Shown: positions 17,226 through 25,981 of the stretch, piece after piece
Position numbering within the stretch: position 1 is the first letter of the stretch
How the letters are laid out: the number at the start of each line of letters is the position of its first letter
Assembly (NCBI GenBank): GCA_017948555.1
Contig: JAFMYY010000007.1
Location: forward strand, 164,206 to 228,205
Length of the DNA stretch: 64,000 nt
Reading direction: 5' to 3'
Origin: Cesiribacteraceae bacterium YIM B00369
GTDB taxonomy: Bacteria; Bacteroidota; Bacteroidia; Cytophagales; Cyclobacteriaceae
The notes under the pieces: model-generated
Databases searched by the model: none
Seen by the model: only the letters and a program-made list of their open reading frames with translations
What the model was told of the DNA's origin: nothing
Position numbers and translations under genes: made by a program

Positions 17226-19643
17226 ATGTTATCATTCCTTATCAAAATTGCTTCTTTTCTCATGCTGATTACTTTGGCCTGCCCTCAGATTACGTGGGGA
17301 CAGGAAAAGATTGTCTGCGTGAGAGGAAGGATTTTAGACAAATCCAAAGAGCCCATTCCGGGTATTACCATTCTGATAGAAAAAAAGGGAACCGGCACAG
17401 TATCAGATGTTGAAGGTAAATTTGAGCTGGCAGGGCTTCTTGCCGGTGAGCATACCTTTATCTTTTCAGGGGTGGGATTTCAGCAGCAGGTAAGGAAAAT
17501 AGCCGTTTTGCCTGGCAAAAGTCTGAACCTGGATATTGAACTGAATGAAGATATACAGGAAATGGAGGAAGTGGTTGTTACCGGGAAATCGGGAATGGAG
17601 CTTGTAAGAGAAAAAGGTTTTGCAGCAAATGCTATCGATATGAGCGAAGTTCAAGTGCATTCGATACAGGCAAACGATTTGCTTGACCAGAGTGCAGGTG
17701 TACGTATAAGGCAGGATGGCGGGTTAGGCTCCAGAGTAAGGTATAACATAAACGGACTGACAGGGAATTCAATCCGGATTTTTCTTGATGGTATACCCAT
17801 TGAAAACTACGGATATTCCTTTTCGCTGAGCAGTATTCCCACATCTATTATTGAGCGTATTGAAGTTTACAAAGGCGTGGTACCTGCAGAGCTGGCCAGT
17901 GATGCCCTCGGTGGAGCGATAAACGTGGTTACTAAGCGGAATATGCCTAATACGCTTAATACCTCCTATTCTTTCGGCTCCTTCAATACACACCAGTGGA
18001 GCTTAAATGGAAATTACAGGAATAATACCAACGGCTTTACCTTTAAAGGATCTGCTTTCTACAATTATTCTGACAACAATTATAAAGTATGGGGTGATAA
18101 AGTTTACGTACTCGAAAATGGTAAGAAAAAGCATATAGAGGCAGAGCGCTTTCATGATACTTACAGTTCTCTGGGCACAAAGCTTGATTTCGGTTTTACC
18201 AATGTAAAATGGGCCGATCAGTTTTTTGTTGGAACTGTACTGTCGGAAATGGATAAAGACATACAAAATGGTGCTACTATGGAAGTGGTGTATGGCAACA
18301 GGCGTATGGAACAACTTACCCGCCTGCTGCATACTACCTATACTAAACATAATTTCCTGACAAAGGGCCTTGATGTAAATCTTTTTGGTTCCTATTCAAA
18401 GCTGAACAGGACAATAACAGATACTATTCCTTATATGTATAACTGGCTTGGCGAAAGAACTTATGACAGCAGAACCAAAGACTGGTTCAAATGGTCAAGT
18501 GGTGCGGAGGGAAGTAACCCGACACTGAATCAGGATAATGAAACTAAGTATACAGGACGCCTTAATTTGTCATACCACCTTAACCGTAATACAAGGCTTG
18601 CTTTCAATTATTTATTGCAGGATTTTGCAAGGAAACCCGATGATCCGCTAAGGCCTGAAAGCGAAAGGCAGCTGATTGATACCCGCTATCTGAAAACAGG
18701 TGTTGCCGGTTTAACCCTTGAGAATGAAGCCTTCGACAGCAGGTTAAGAACATCACTCTTTTATAAGCATTATTATCAGGCACTGGGTTTAAAGGATGCC
18801 CGTAGGGAAAGAAATGTGGTAACACCTTATGAGTACAATAGTAAGACCTCAGAATCAGGTTATGGACTGGCCTTTTCATTTGCCATTACTCCAAAAATAA
18901 GGTTGCTGAGTTCAGCTGAAAATACTTTACGCCTGCCCGAAAGCCAGGAGGTATTCGGGAACGTGACAGAAAACATTGAGCCTTCTTATGAATTGAAGCC
19001 GGAGCGGAGCTTAAACCTTAATCTGGGCTTTGACCTGGGGCCATTTGAATTTGAAAGACATAGTTTGCAATTAAATTCCAATGCTTTTTCAAGAGATATT
19101 CAGGGAATGATAAGGGCTGGCGTTCCGGACCAGCTTTCTGAAACTTTTCCTTATGAAAACCTCGATGAGGTAGTGAGTACAGGCTTTGATACTGAAGTTA
19201 AGTACTCCTTTGACAGGAAGTTAAACTGGTCGGTGGGTATGTCAGTATTCAATGCAAGGTTTAATACCCAATATGATGCAAGGGGAGCTGAATATCAATA
19301 TTACAGGGACAGATTAAGAAATGAGCCATATTTTACGATGAATAGCAATATCAGGTACAACCAAAAAGACCTGATTCAGAAAAAGTCCCGGACGTCATTC
19401 TATTATAATCTGGGGTATGTGCATGAATTTTACAGAAACTGGGAATCAATAGGCGGTGCAGGTAAAGACGTTATTCCAACGCAGATAGTGCACGACCTGG
19501 GTGTTGCCTATACCTTCCCTCAGGAAAAGGTTACCTTAAGTGTGGATGCCCGGAATATTCTTAATGCACAGGTTTTTGATAACTGGGCCTTACAAAAGCC
19601 CGGAAGAGCCTTTTATGCTAAAATCAATTATAATATTTATTAA
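17226..19643 (+). CDS. TonB-dependent outer-membrane receptor
   Basis: This 805-residue TonB-dependent receptor has a signal peptide (1-26) and an N-terminal carboxypeptidase-regulatory-like beta-sandwich (about 31-110, Gly-Arg-Ile-Leu-Asp-Lys onward). A Glu-Glu-Val-Val-Val-Thr-Gly TonB-box-like segment precedes the plug domain (about 125-240, Gly-Gly-Leu-Gly-Ser-Arg, Asp-Gly-Ile-Pro, Glu-Val-Tyr-Lys-Gly-Val-Val-Pro). A 22-strand-type barrel runs to the terminal aromatic residue. It is too short for a SusC protein and has no SusD partner. The DUF4374 gene 46 bases downstream is the usual partner of receptors thought to take up iron chelates, so siderophore uptake is the best guess. Confidence 0.92.
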   Translation: MLSFLIKIASFLMLITLACPQITWGQEKIVCVRGRILDKSKEPIPGITILIEKKGTGTVSDVEGKFELAGLLAGEHTFIFSGVGFQQQVRKIAVLPGKSLNLDIELNEDIQEMEEVVVTGKSGMELVREKGFAANAIDMSEVQVHSIQANDLLDQSAGVRIRQDGGLGSRVRYNINGLTGNSIRIFLDGIPIENYGYSFSLSSIPTSIIERIEVYKGVVPAELASDALGGAINVVTKRNMPNTLNTSYSFGSFNTHQWSLNGNYRNNTNGFTFKGSAFYNYSDNNYKVWGDKVYVLENGKKKHIEAERFHDTYSSLGTKLDFGFTNVKWADQFFVGTVLSEMDKDIQNGATMEVVYGNRRMEQLTRLLHTTYTKHNFLTKGLDVNLFGSYSKLNRTITDTIPYMYNWLGERTYDSRTKDWFKWSSGAEGSNPTLNQDNETKYTGRLNLSYHLNRNTRLAFNYLLQDFARKPDDPLRPESERQLIDTRYLKTGVAGLTLENEAFDSRLRTSLFYKHYYQALGLKDARRERNVVTPYEYNSKTSESGYGLAFSFAITPKIRLLSSAENTLRLPESQEVFGNVTENIEPSYELKPERSLNLNLGFDLGPFEFERHSLQLNSNAFSRDIQGMIRAGVPDQLSETFPYENLDEVVSTGFDTEVKYSFDRKLNWSVGMSVFNARFNTQYDARGAEYQYYRDRLRNEPYFTMNSNIRYNQKDLIQKKSRTSFYYNLGYVHEFYRNWESIGGAGKDVIPTQIVHDLGVAYTFPQEKVTLSVDARNILNAQVFDNWALQKPGRAFYAKINYNIY

Positions 19644-19689
19644 TTCAGATAAGCATCAAACTTCAATATTTTAAAACAGGTAAATCGTA

Positions 19690-20982
19690 ATGAAAGGAAA
19701 TTTAACTAAATTTTTAAGGCTTTTTTTTATGGCTGGTGCAGTTATCTATACATCAGCTTGTACTGAAGATAATGTAGAGCCTGCAGAAGAAGCAACAGGA
19801 CCTGATGCCAGAATCTACAATGTGGCTTATGCATCAGGATCAGGAAACTCTTCCGCCACCATAGTTCAGGGTCTTACTGACCTTAGCACAGGTACCATCA
19901 GTTACAACGGTTTTGGTTTTGAGGTGCCTTCCACCAGAACAGCCAGAATTTTTGCATCTGAAGACGGATCTACCCTCTTTAGCCTCGATTATGGCGGAGG
20001 CAGTGTTTATAAATTTGATGCAAAAGGCGGGCAGGAATATAATAAGGTAGAAGAAACCAATGTGCAGTATGCTATTGGTACTACCCATCCAAGATGGACA
20101 AAGATCAGCGAAGATTATGCTCTCCTGCATAATGTGGAAACTGAAAGGATAAATGATGATGCAGGAAATTATGTGAAAACAGTTTCCAGAGCACGTCTGG
20201 TTTCCATTAACCTGAAAAACCTGGAGCTGGGAAAAATTGAAGAATTTGAAATTCCTGTTAATGAAGAGGATGCTGCTGCCGGTTATTTTGTGTTTCGTAT
20301 AGATGCTCCAATTGTAGTTGGAAATAAAGCTTATTATGGAATGGCTAAGCGGGTATATAATCCTGATACCGACCAGAACAGCACTGCAGAATATTCATCT
20401 GTGGAAACATTGGTGGTTGATTATCCTAACCTGACTAATCCAAGGTTAATTTCCACTAAAGTGAATGGAGCCAAAGGCGCAACCAATGGCTACAGGACTC
20501 CTGTATCGCATGTTGACGAAAAAGGAGATATTTACCAGATTATTTCTGTTCCTGATAATACATTTGATACCTACATCCTGAAAATTAAGGATGGCGCTTA
20601 TGATGACAGCTTCAGCTTTAACCTTTCAGAGTTATTAGGCGAAGAAACTACTGCAAATGGATGGTTTTATGTAGGCAATGGCATTGGCTATGTTCCTTAT
20701 GCCAATACCGATCTGGGAGGTACAGGAGACCCTGTCTGGTCAGTTGCACGTGTAGATCTTTATAACAACACTGCAGTTAAGCTAAACCTGCCTGATAACC
20801 TGTGGTTGCAGCAATACCAGAACAGTGTGGTAATTGACGGTAAATTCCATATGGCTATTACTCCGGTGGGAGGTGAAGGTAATATTTATATTTTCGATCC
20901 TGAATCTGCTTCCCCTGATGGATTTACGAAGGGAGCATCTTTAAAAGCAGGTGCTGATTCCTACTTCATTGGTATATATTAA
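19690..20982 (+). CDS. DUF4374 domain-containing lipoprotein
   Basis: This 430-residue protein has a signal sequence ending in a probable lipidated Cys (Tyr-Thr-Ser-Ala-Cys near residue 24). A beta-propeller-like body follows, with repeated strands such as Gly-Asn-Lys-Ala-Tyr-Tyr-Gly and an ending of the type Ala-Asp-Ser-Tyr-Phe-Ile-Gly-Ile-Tyr. This matches DUF4374, a Bacteroidota family found beside TonB receptors. It would sit on the outer membrane or in the periplasm and may bind the same ligand as the receptor at 17226, with which it forms an operon closed by the terminator at 21023. The biochemical role is unknown. Confidence 0.85.
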   Translation: MKGNLTKFLRLFFMAGAVIYTSACTEDNVEPAEEATGPDARIYNVAYASGSGNSSATIVQGLTDLSTGTISYNGFGFEVPSTRTARIFASEDGSTLFSLDYGGGSVYKFDAKGGQEYNKVEETNVQYAIGTTHPRWTKISEDYALLHNVETERINDDAGNYVKTVSRARLVSINLKNLELGKIEEFEIPVNEEDAAAGYFVFRIDAPIVVGNKAYYGMAKRVYNPDTDQNSTAEYSSVETLVVDYPNLTNPRLISTKVNGAKGATNGYRTPVSHVDEKGDIYQIISVPDNTFDTYILKIKDGAYDDSFSFNLSELLGEETTANGWFYVGNGIGYVPYANTDLGGTGDPVWSVARVDLYNNTAVKLNLPDNLWLQQYQNSVVIDGKFHMAITPVGGEGNIYIFDPESASPDGFTKGASLKAGADSYFIGIY

Positions 20983-21022
20983 GCTTTCTTTTTATAGAAA
21001 TTTTTTAAACTGTGTATCAAAG

Positions 21023-21068
21023 AAAACTACCTGAAGGAGCCCGAACGGTTTCTAGGGTAGTTTTTTTT
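21023..21068 (+). terminator. Terminator of the TonB receptor/DUF4374 operon
   Basis: AAAACTACC pairs with GGTAGTTTT across a GC-containing loop and is followed by eight T. Confidence 0.8.
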
Positions 21069-21304
21069 ATGCTTTAAATTCTGATAATGAGGTTATTTTA
21101 CATTCCGGATTCCCTCAGTTTTGGGTAAATTATTATTAGCCCATGCTCTCTGCCTGCTTTTCATTTGTCATAGTATTTACCTTATTAATCGGGTTCTCCG
21201 GAATAGTAGCTGGTTTTCTTCATTAAATGGTAATACTATTCTTTTTTCTTTCCGCCCCTTTCTCATTAATTTTTCTCATATTGATATAAAAACTTTTCAA
21301 AAAG

Positions 21305-21336
21305 GTATGCATGCATACTAAAATTTTTTATATTTG
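21305..21336 (+). promoter_or_regulatory. MarR-gene promoter with 14-bp perfect palindrome
   Basis: GTATGCATGCATAC (21305-21318) is a perfect palindrome placed where the -33 element would be, 10 bases before the -7-like box TATATTTG (21329-21336). MarR proteins bind such palindromes and often autoregulate. The MarR gene begins 82 bases downstream. No second copy was seen in the window. Confidence 0.5.
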
Positions 21337-21418
21337 GAAAAAGGGTGGTTGAAGATTAAACAAAAGGTGAGATAGAAAATTACCCAAAGTATAGTTTCTC
21401 TATTAACAGAAAAACAAA

Positions 21419-21865
21419 ATGGCTGCAATGAAACGGGAAGAAACCATAGATTATAATATAAAGGCCTGCTGGCATGCTATATCGCGCATGTACAATCAGG
21501 AAGCCATGCAGCACGACATTACCACTTCCATTGGTTTTGTACTTCTTAATATCGATACCGAAGAAGGAACACCAGCAACTAAAATAGCTCCCCTCCTGGG
21601 GCTTGAGGCACGAAGCCTTACCCGGATGCTGAAAACAATGGAGGAAAAGGAGCTCATTTACCGAAAGGCCGACCCTTCAGACCGCCGGCTGGTTCGCATT
21701 TTTTTAACTGATAAAGGAAAGGAAAAAAAAGAAGTATCGCGGCGTACTGTAAAGGCCTTTAATAAATCGGTAAGGGAAGTGGTGCCGGAGGAGAAGTTAA
21801 AGGTTTTTTTTGAGGTCATAAACCATGTGAACCGGCTCCTGGAAGAAAAAAAGATTAAAGACTGA
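21419..21865 (+). CDS. MarR family transcriptional regulator of the fad operon
   Basis: This 148-residue winged-helix protein has helices for dimerisation, a recognition region Gly-Leu-Glu-Ala-Arg-Ser-Leu-Thr-Arg-Met-Leu-Lys-Thr-Met-Glu-Glu-Lys (about 60-77), and the MarR wing Lys-Ala-Asp-Pro-Ser-Asp-Arg-Arg-Leu-Val-Arg (about 82-92). It lies 97 bases before fadN in the same direction, so it is the probable local regulator of beta-oxidation, perhaps responding to acyl-CoA. In Bacillus the comparable fadNAE operon is controlled by a TetR-type FadR, so a MarR here is a different solution. Confidence 0.88.
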   Translation: MAAMKREETIDYNIKACWHAISRMYNQEAMQHDITTSIGFVLLNIDTEEGTPATKIAPLLGLEARSLTRMLKTMEEKELIYRKADPSDRRLVRIFLTDKGKEKKEVSRRTVKAFNKSVREVVPEEKLKVFFEVINHVNRLLEEKKIKD

Positions 21866-21962
21866 ATTTAAGGTTTTATTCCGGCCATAACATAAACCAC
21901 AGAAAAAGATAAATATCCGCGGTGGCGGAAAATCAACATCAAAAACTAATAATAATTTTTTT

Positions 21963-24365
21963 ATGAAACGAATTATTAACAAGGTAACAGTTTTAGGTTC
22001 CGGTATAATGGGCTCGCGTATTGCAGCGCACTTTGCCAATATCGGGCTAAAAGTACGCCTGCTGGACATTGCTCCCTTCGACCTGAATGAGGAGGAAAAG
22101 AAAAAAGGCCTGAGCCTGGATGATCCGAAAGTGAAAATGCGCATCGTAACCGGGGCCTGGGAAAACATGCTCAAAGGCAAACCAGCCTCTTTATACGATT
22201 CTTCTTTTGCTGAGCGGGTACAGCTTGGCAACTTTAAAGACCACATGAAGGATATTGGCGACAGCGACTGGGTTATAGAAGTTGTGGTCGAGAACCTGAA
22301 AATTAAAAAGCAGGTTTTTGAAGAGGTTGAAAAGTACCGGAAACCCGGCACGCTTATTACGTCCAATACATCAGGAATCCCTATTCACCTCATGAACGAG
22401 GGCCGTTCCGATGATTTTCAGAAGCATTTTTGTGGCACGCACTTCTTTAATCCTCCCCGGTACCTGAAGTTGCTGGAAATTATTCCAACTCCTAAGACCG
22501 ATCCGGAAATTACAGAATTCCTGATGAAGTACGGCGATCGCTACCTGGGTAAAACCACTGTACTTTGTAAAGATACCCCTGCTTTTATAGCCAACCGTGT
22601 AGGTATTTTCGGTATTATGAAAGTGGTGGATACTATGAAGAAGCTGGACCTGAGCGTTGATGAAGTTGATAAGCTTACAGGCCCGGTAATAGGCCGGCCA
22701 AAATCAGCTACCTTCCGTACCAGCGATGTCGTAGGTTTAGATACCCTCGTAAACGTTGCCAATGGCCTGTACCAGGGTTTGCCGGACGATGAACGCCGTG
22801 AAATTTTTAAGCTTCCTCCGGAGGTAAATGCGCTGGCAGAGAGAAAGTGGCTGGGCGATAAAACCGGTCAGGGCTTTTATAAGAAAACAAAGAACGAAAA
22901 AGGCGAAACGGAAATTCTTACCCTCGACCTGAAGGAAATGGAGTACAAGCCGAAGCAAAAGGTAAAATTTGCCACGCTTGAGCAAACAAAGCCAATTGAG
23001 AACCTACGCGAACGCTTTCCTGTGCTCCTTTCCGGCAAAGACAAGGCAGGTGAGTTTTACCGCGATTCCTTCTTCGGCCTTTTTGAATATGTTACGCACC
23101 GTATTCCCGAAATTTCCGATGAGCTCTACAGAATAGACGATGCCCTGCGGGCCGGATTTGGCTGGGAGCTGGGCCCCTTCCAGACCTGGGATGCTGCCGG
23201 GGTAAAAAAATCGGTAGCAAAAATGGAGGAAATGGGCTATAAGCCAAAGCAATGGGTATATGATATGCTGGAGGCCGGCCACGAAAGCTTTTATAAGGTA
23301 GAAGGTGGCCGTAAGCTCTATTACGACATCCAAAGCAAATCTTACAAAGGCGTACCAGGTACCGAAGAGTTTATTCTTCTCGATACCCTCCGGAAAAGCA
23401 ATAAGGTGTGGGGAAATTCCGATGCCACCATTATTGACCTTGGCGATGGTATCCTGAACCTGGAGTTCCATAGTAAAATGAATACCATGGGTGCCGGTGT
23501 AGTTGATGGTATCAATAAAGCCATAAGCCTTGCCGAAGAAAAATACCGGGGACTGGTAATTGCCAATGAAGGAGCCAACTTCTCCGCCGGGGCTAACCTG
23601 GGGATGGTGTTTATGTACGCCATTGAGCAGGAATACGACGAAATAGATTTCATGATCCGTCAGTTCCAGAATACTATTATGCGTGCCCGCTACAGCAGTG
23701 TTCCGGTGGTGGTAGCTCCCCATGGCATGACCCTGGGCGGTGGTTGCGAGCTCACCATGCATGCCGACCAGGTGGTGGCAGCCGCGGAGACTTACATCGG
23801 CCTGGTAGAAGTAGGTGTAGGCCTTATTCCGGGCGGCGGTGGTACCAAGGAAATGACCCTGCGGGTGTCGGATAAGATTGAAAGCGGCGATGTGGAATTT
23901 AACGTACTGCAGGACACCTTTATGAATATTGCTACTGCAAAGGTGGCTACATCAGCTCATGAGGCTAAAGGGATGAATATTCTCAGGAATAAAGACATGG
24001 TGGTGGTAAATAAAGACCGCCAGATTGCCGACGCCAAGGCAGCAGCCATTGCCCTTTCCGAAGCAGGTTATGTAAAGCCTATCCAGCGTACCGATATTAA
24101 AGTGCAGGGCCGCTCCGGCATTGCGCTGTTCCTGGCGGGTATCCATGGCATGCGCGCCGGAAGATACATCTCTGCCCATGACCAGAAGATCGCTGAAAAG
24201 ATCGCCCATGTAATGTGCGGCGGCGAGCTGTCCTACGCCCAGAATGTATCCGAGCAGTATCTCCTTGATCTCGAACGAGAAGCCTTCCTGAGCCTTACCG
24301 CTGAAAAGAAAACCCTGGAGCGCATCCAGGCAATTCTGCAGGGAGGGAAGCCGCTTAGAAATTAG
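21963..24365 (+). CDS. fadN: 3-hydroxyacyl-CoA dehydrogenase / enoyl-CoA hydratase (FadN-type)
   Basis: This 800-residue bifunctional beta-oxidation enzyme has an N-terminal NAD-binding domain with Val-Leu-Gly-Ser-Gly-Ile-Met-Gly-Ser (about residues 9-17). The hydroxyacyl dehydrogenase C-domain has Cys-Gly-Thr-His-Phe-Phe-Asn-Pro-Pro (catalytic His near 160). The crotonase-fold half begins near 470, with the oxyanion segments Glu-Gly-Ala-Asn-Phe-Ser-Ala-Gly-Ala-Asn and His-Gly-Met-Thr-Leu-Gly-Gly-Gly-Cys-Glu. The order dehydrogenase then hydratase and the length match Bacillus FadN rather than E. coli FadB. It heads a fadN-fadA-fadE operon interrupted by two S23 cassettes. Confidence 0.92.
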   Translation: MKRIINKVTVLGSGIMGSRIAAHFANIGLKVRLLDIAPFDLNEEEKKKGLSLDDPKVKMRIVTGAWENMLKGKPASLYDSSFAERVQLGNFKDHMKDIGDSDWVIEVVVENLKIKKQVFEEVEKYRKPGTLITSNTSGIPIHLMNEGRSDDFQKHFCGTHFFNPPRYLKLLEIIPTPKTDPEITEFLMKYGDRYLGKTTVLCKDTPAFIANRVGIFGIMKVVDTMKKLDLSVDEVDKLTGPVIGRPKSATFRTSDVVGLDTLVNVANGLYQGLPDDERREIFKLPPEVNALAERKWLGDKTGQGFYKKTKNEKGETEILTLDLKEMEYKPKQKVKFATLEQTKPIENLRERFPVLLSGKDKAGEFYRDSFFGLFEYVTHRIPEISDELYRIDDALRAGFGWELGPFQTWDAAGVKKSVAKMEEMGYKPKQWVYDMLEAGHESFYKVEGGRKLYYDIQSKSYKGVPGTEEFILLDTLRKSNKVWGNSDATIIDLGDGILNLEFHSKMNTMGAGVVDGINKAISLAEEKYRGLVIANEGANFSAGANLGMVFMYAIEQEYDEIDFMIRQFQNTIMRARYSSVPVVVAPHGMTLGGGCELTMHADQVVAAAETYIGLVEVGVGLIPGGGGTKEMTLRVSDKIESGDVEFNVLQDTFMNIATAKVATSAHEAKGMNILRNKDMVVVNKDRQIADAKAAAIALSEAGYVKPIQRTDIKVQGRSGIALFLAGIHGMRAGRYISAHDQKIAEKIAHVMCGGELSYAQNVSEQYLLDLEREAFLSLTAEKKTLERIQAILQGGKPLRN

Positions 24366-24378
24366 AAGATAGAGGGTA

Positions 24379-24801
24379 GTCATGAGTAGTGAGTCTTGAG
24401 TCTTGAGAAAAGGTAAAGTGATGAATCAGTACAGAAATCTGAAAGTTTGGCAAAAAGCAGTAGAATTAGCTACCGATGTTTACAGGATTTCAGGTTCATT
24501 TCCTAAAGAAGAGACATATGGACTTACTTCTCAAATTCGAAGGAGTGTAGTATCAATTGCTTCCAATATTGCCGAAGGGGCAGGAAGAAACCATAAAAAT
24601 GAGTTTGTGCAGTTTCTTAGCATCGCATATGCATCTGCTTATGAGCTGGAAACACAACTCATTATTGCTAAGAATTTAAAATTTTTATCCAATCCTGATT
24701 TTGAGCTACTTATAAAAGCTGTTGAAGAGGTTCAAAAAATGCTCTATGGCTTAAAAGTTTCTATTGGGAAACCTCATGACTCAAGACTCAGGACTCAAGA
24801 C
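24379..24801 (+). mobile_element. S23 cassette 1 with inverted heptad-repeat arms
   Basis: The left arm (24379-24407) and right arm (24773-24801) are inverted copies identical at 25 of 29 positions. Each is built of 7-bp units (TCTTGAG-type left, ACTCAAG-type right). They frame an S23-type four-helix-bundle gene in the fadN/fadA gap. The left arm begins 13 bases after the fadN stop, and the right arm encodes the last residues of the S23 protein and ends seven bases before the fadA start. No transposase and no obvious target duplication are visible. Mobility is inferred from recurrence of the arrangement at 25981 and 62238. Confidence 0.55.
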
Positions 24802-24804
24802 TAA
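24421..24804 (+). CDS. S23-type four-helix-bundle protein (cassette 1)
   Basis: This 127-residue protein has the S23 / 23S rRNA intervening-sequence protein pattern: Asn-Leu-Lys-Val-Trp-Gln-Lys-Ala near the start, Tyr-Gly-Leu-Thr-Ser-Gln-Ile-Arg-Arg-Ser, Ser-Asn-Ile-Ala-Glu-Gly-Ala-Gly-Arg and Glu-Leu-Glu-Thr-Gln-Leu. I start it at the ATG at 24421; a TTG six codons earlier lies in the arm. The family folds as a pentameric four-helix bundle with a basic surface, related to the Avd protein of diversity-generating retroelements; its function is unsettled. The last ten residues are read from the right arm, and the stop is four bases before fadA, so it is probably translated from the fad mRNA. 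Confidence 0.88.
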   Translation: MNQYRNLKVWQKAVELATDVYRISGSFPKEETYGLTSQIRRSVVSIASNIAEGAGRNHKNEFVQFLSIAYASAYELETQLIIAKNLKFLSNPDFELLIKAVEEVQKMLYGLKVSIGKPHDSRLRTQD

Positions 24805-24808
24805 AAAA

Positions 24809-25981
24809 ATGAACGCATATATAATAACAGGATATAGAACAGCGGTTACCCGGGCTAAGAAGGGTGCTTTCCGCTTTACGCGGCCGGATGACCTGGCTGC
24901 TGATGTAATCAAACATCTGGTTAAAGAAACAGGTATCGATCCGCATACTGTTGATGACCTGATTGTAGGCAACGCAGTGCCTGAGGCAGAGCAGGGCATG
25001 CAAATGGGCCGGATGATCGCCCTGCTCTCGCTGCCAATGGAGGTGCCGGGCTTGATTGTAAACCGCTATTGTGGCTCAGGTCTGGAAGCCATCAATATAG
25101 CAGCTGCCCGTGTACATGCAGGTATGGCCGACTGTATAATTGCAGGTGGAACAGAAAGCATGTCGATGGTGCCAATTATGGGATACCGTACCGCATTGAA
25201 TTATAAAATAGCCAAAAATAACCCTGACTATTACACCAGCATGGGCTTAACAGCGGAGCATGTGAGTAAGGAATTTAACATCAGCCGCGAAGACATGGAT
25301 GCTTTTGCACTTAGCTCCCACCAGAAAGCATTGCAGGCTCAGGCAGATGGTAAATTTACTGAGGAAATTCTTCCTGTTACTGTGGAGGAGACTTACCTCG
25401 ATGAGAACATGAAGAAAAAGACCCGCAGCTATACGGTGGATGCGGATGAAGGGCCACGTGCAGAAACCAGCATGGAAGCGTTGGCTAAGCTGAAGCCTGT
25501 ATTTGCACAGGGCGGGTCGGTTACAGCGGGTAACTCCTCTCCTACTAACGACGGGGCCGCTTTTGTAATGGTGGTATCTGAAAAGTACCTGAAGGAGAAT
25601 AACCTGAAGCCCAAGGCACGCTTTATGAGCTTTGCCGCCGCCGGTGTGGAGCCACGCATTATGGGTATTGGTCCGGTAAGGGCAATTCCAAAGGCGCTTA
25701 AGCTGGCAGGTATTCAGCAGAGCGACCTCGACCTGATCGAAATGAACGAAGCTTTTGCAGCGCAGTCTATAGCGGTAGCCCGCGAAATTGACATGAACAT
25801 GGACATCCTTAATGTAAACGGAGGAGCCATAGCCCTTGGCCACCCGCTGGGCTGCACAGGCGCCAAACTAAGCATTACCATGATGAACGAAGCCCAACGG
25901 CGCGGCTCCAAATACGGAATGGTTACCGCCTGCGTAGGTGGCGGACAGGGCGTAGCCGGGGTTTTTGAATTTTTACATTAG
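24809..25981 (+). CDS. fadA: Acetyl-CoA acyltransferase (3-ketoacyl-CoA thiolase)
   Basis: This 390-residue thiolase cleaves 3-ketoacyl-CoA with CoA to acetyl-CoA and a shortened acyl-CoA, the last step of beta-oxidation. The nucleophilic Cys is in Asn-Arg-Tyr-Cys-Gly-Ser-Gly-Leu-Glu near residue 88, the catalytic His is in Ala-Leu-Gly-His-Pro-Leu-Gly-Cys near 347, and the second Cys is in Thr-Ala-Cys-Val-Gly-Gly-Gly-Gln-Gly near 377. I place the start at the ATG at 24809, which opens with the canonical thiolase N-terminus. A longer frame from 24764 would read the cassette arm. It follows fadN and S23 cassette 1 in the same direction. Confidence 0.94.
   Translation: MNAYIITGYRTAVTRAKKGAFRFTRPDDLAADVIKHLVKETGIDPHTVDDLIVGNAVPEAEQGMQMGRMIALLSLPMEVPGLIVNRYCGSGLEAINIAAARVHAGMADCIIAGGTESMSMVPIMGYRTALNYKIAKNNPDYYTSMGLTAEHVSKEFNISREDMDAFALSSHQKALQAQADGKFTEEILPVTVEETYLDENMKKKTRSYTVDADEGPRAETSMEALAKLKPVFAQGGSVTAGNSSPTNDGAAFVMVVSEKYLKENNLKPKARFMSFAAAGVEPRIMGIGPVRAIPKALKLAGIQQSDLDLIEMNEAFAAQSIAVAREIDMNMDILNVNGGAIALGHPLGCTGAKLSITMMNEAQRRGSKYGMVTACVGGGQGVAGVFEFLH

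Noticed and set aside
17162..17413. An 83-codon ORF overlapping the start of the TonB receptor gene in another frame
   Set aside because: The overlapping receptor frame has a signal peptide and clear domains; this ORF has neither.
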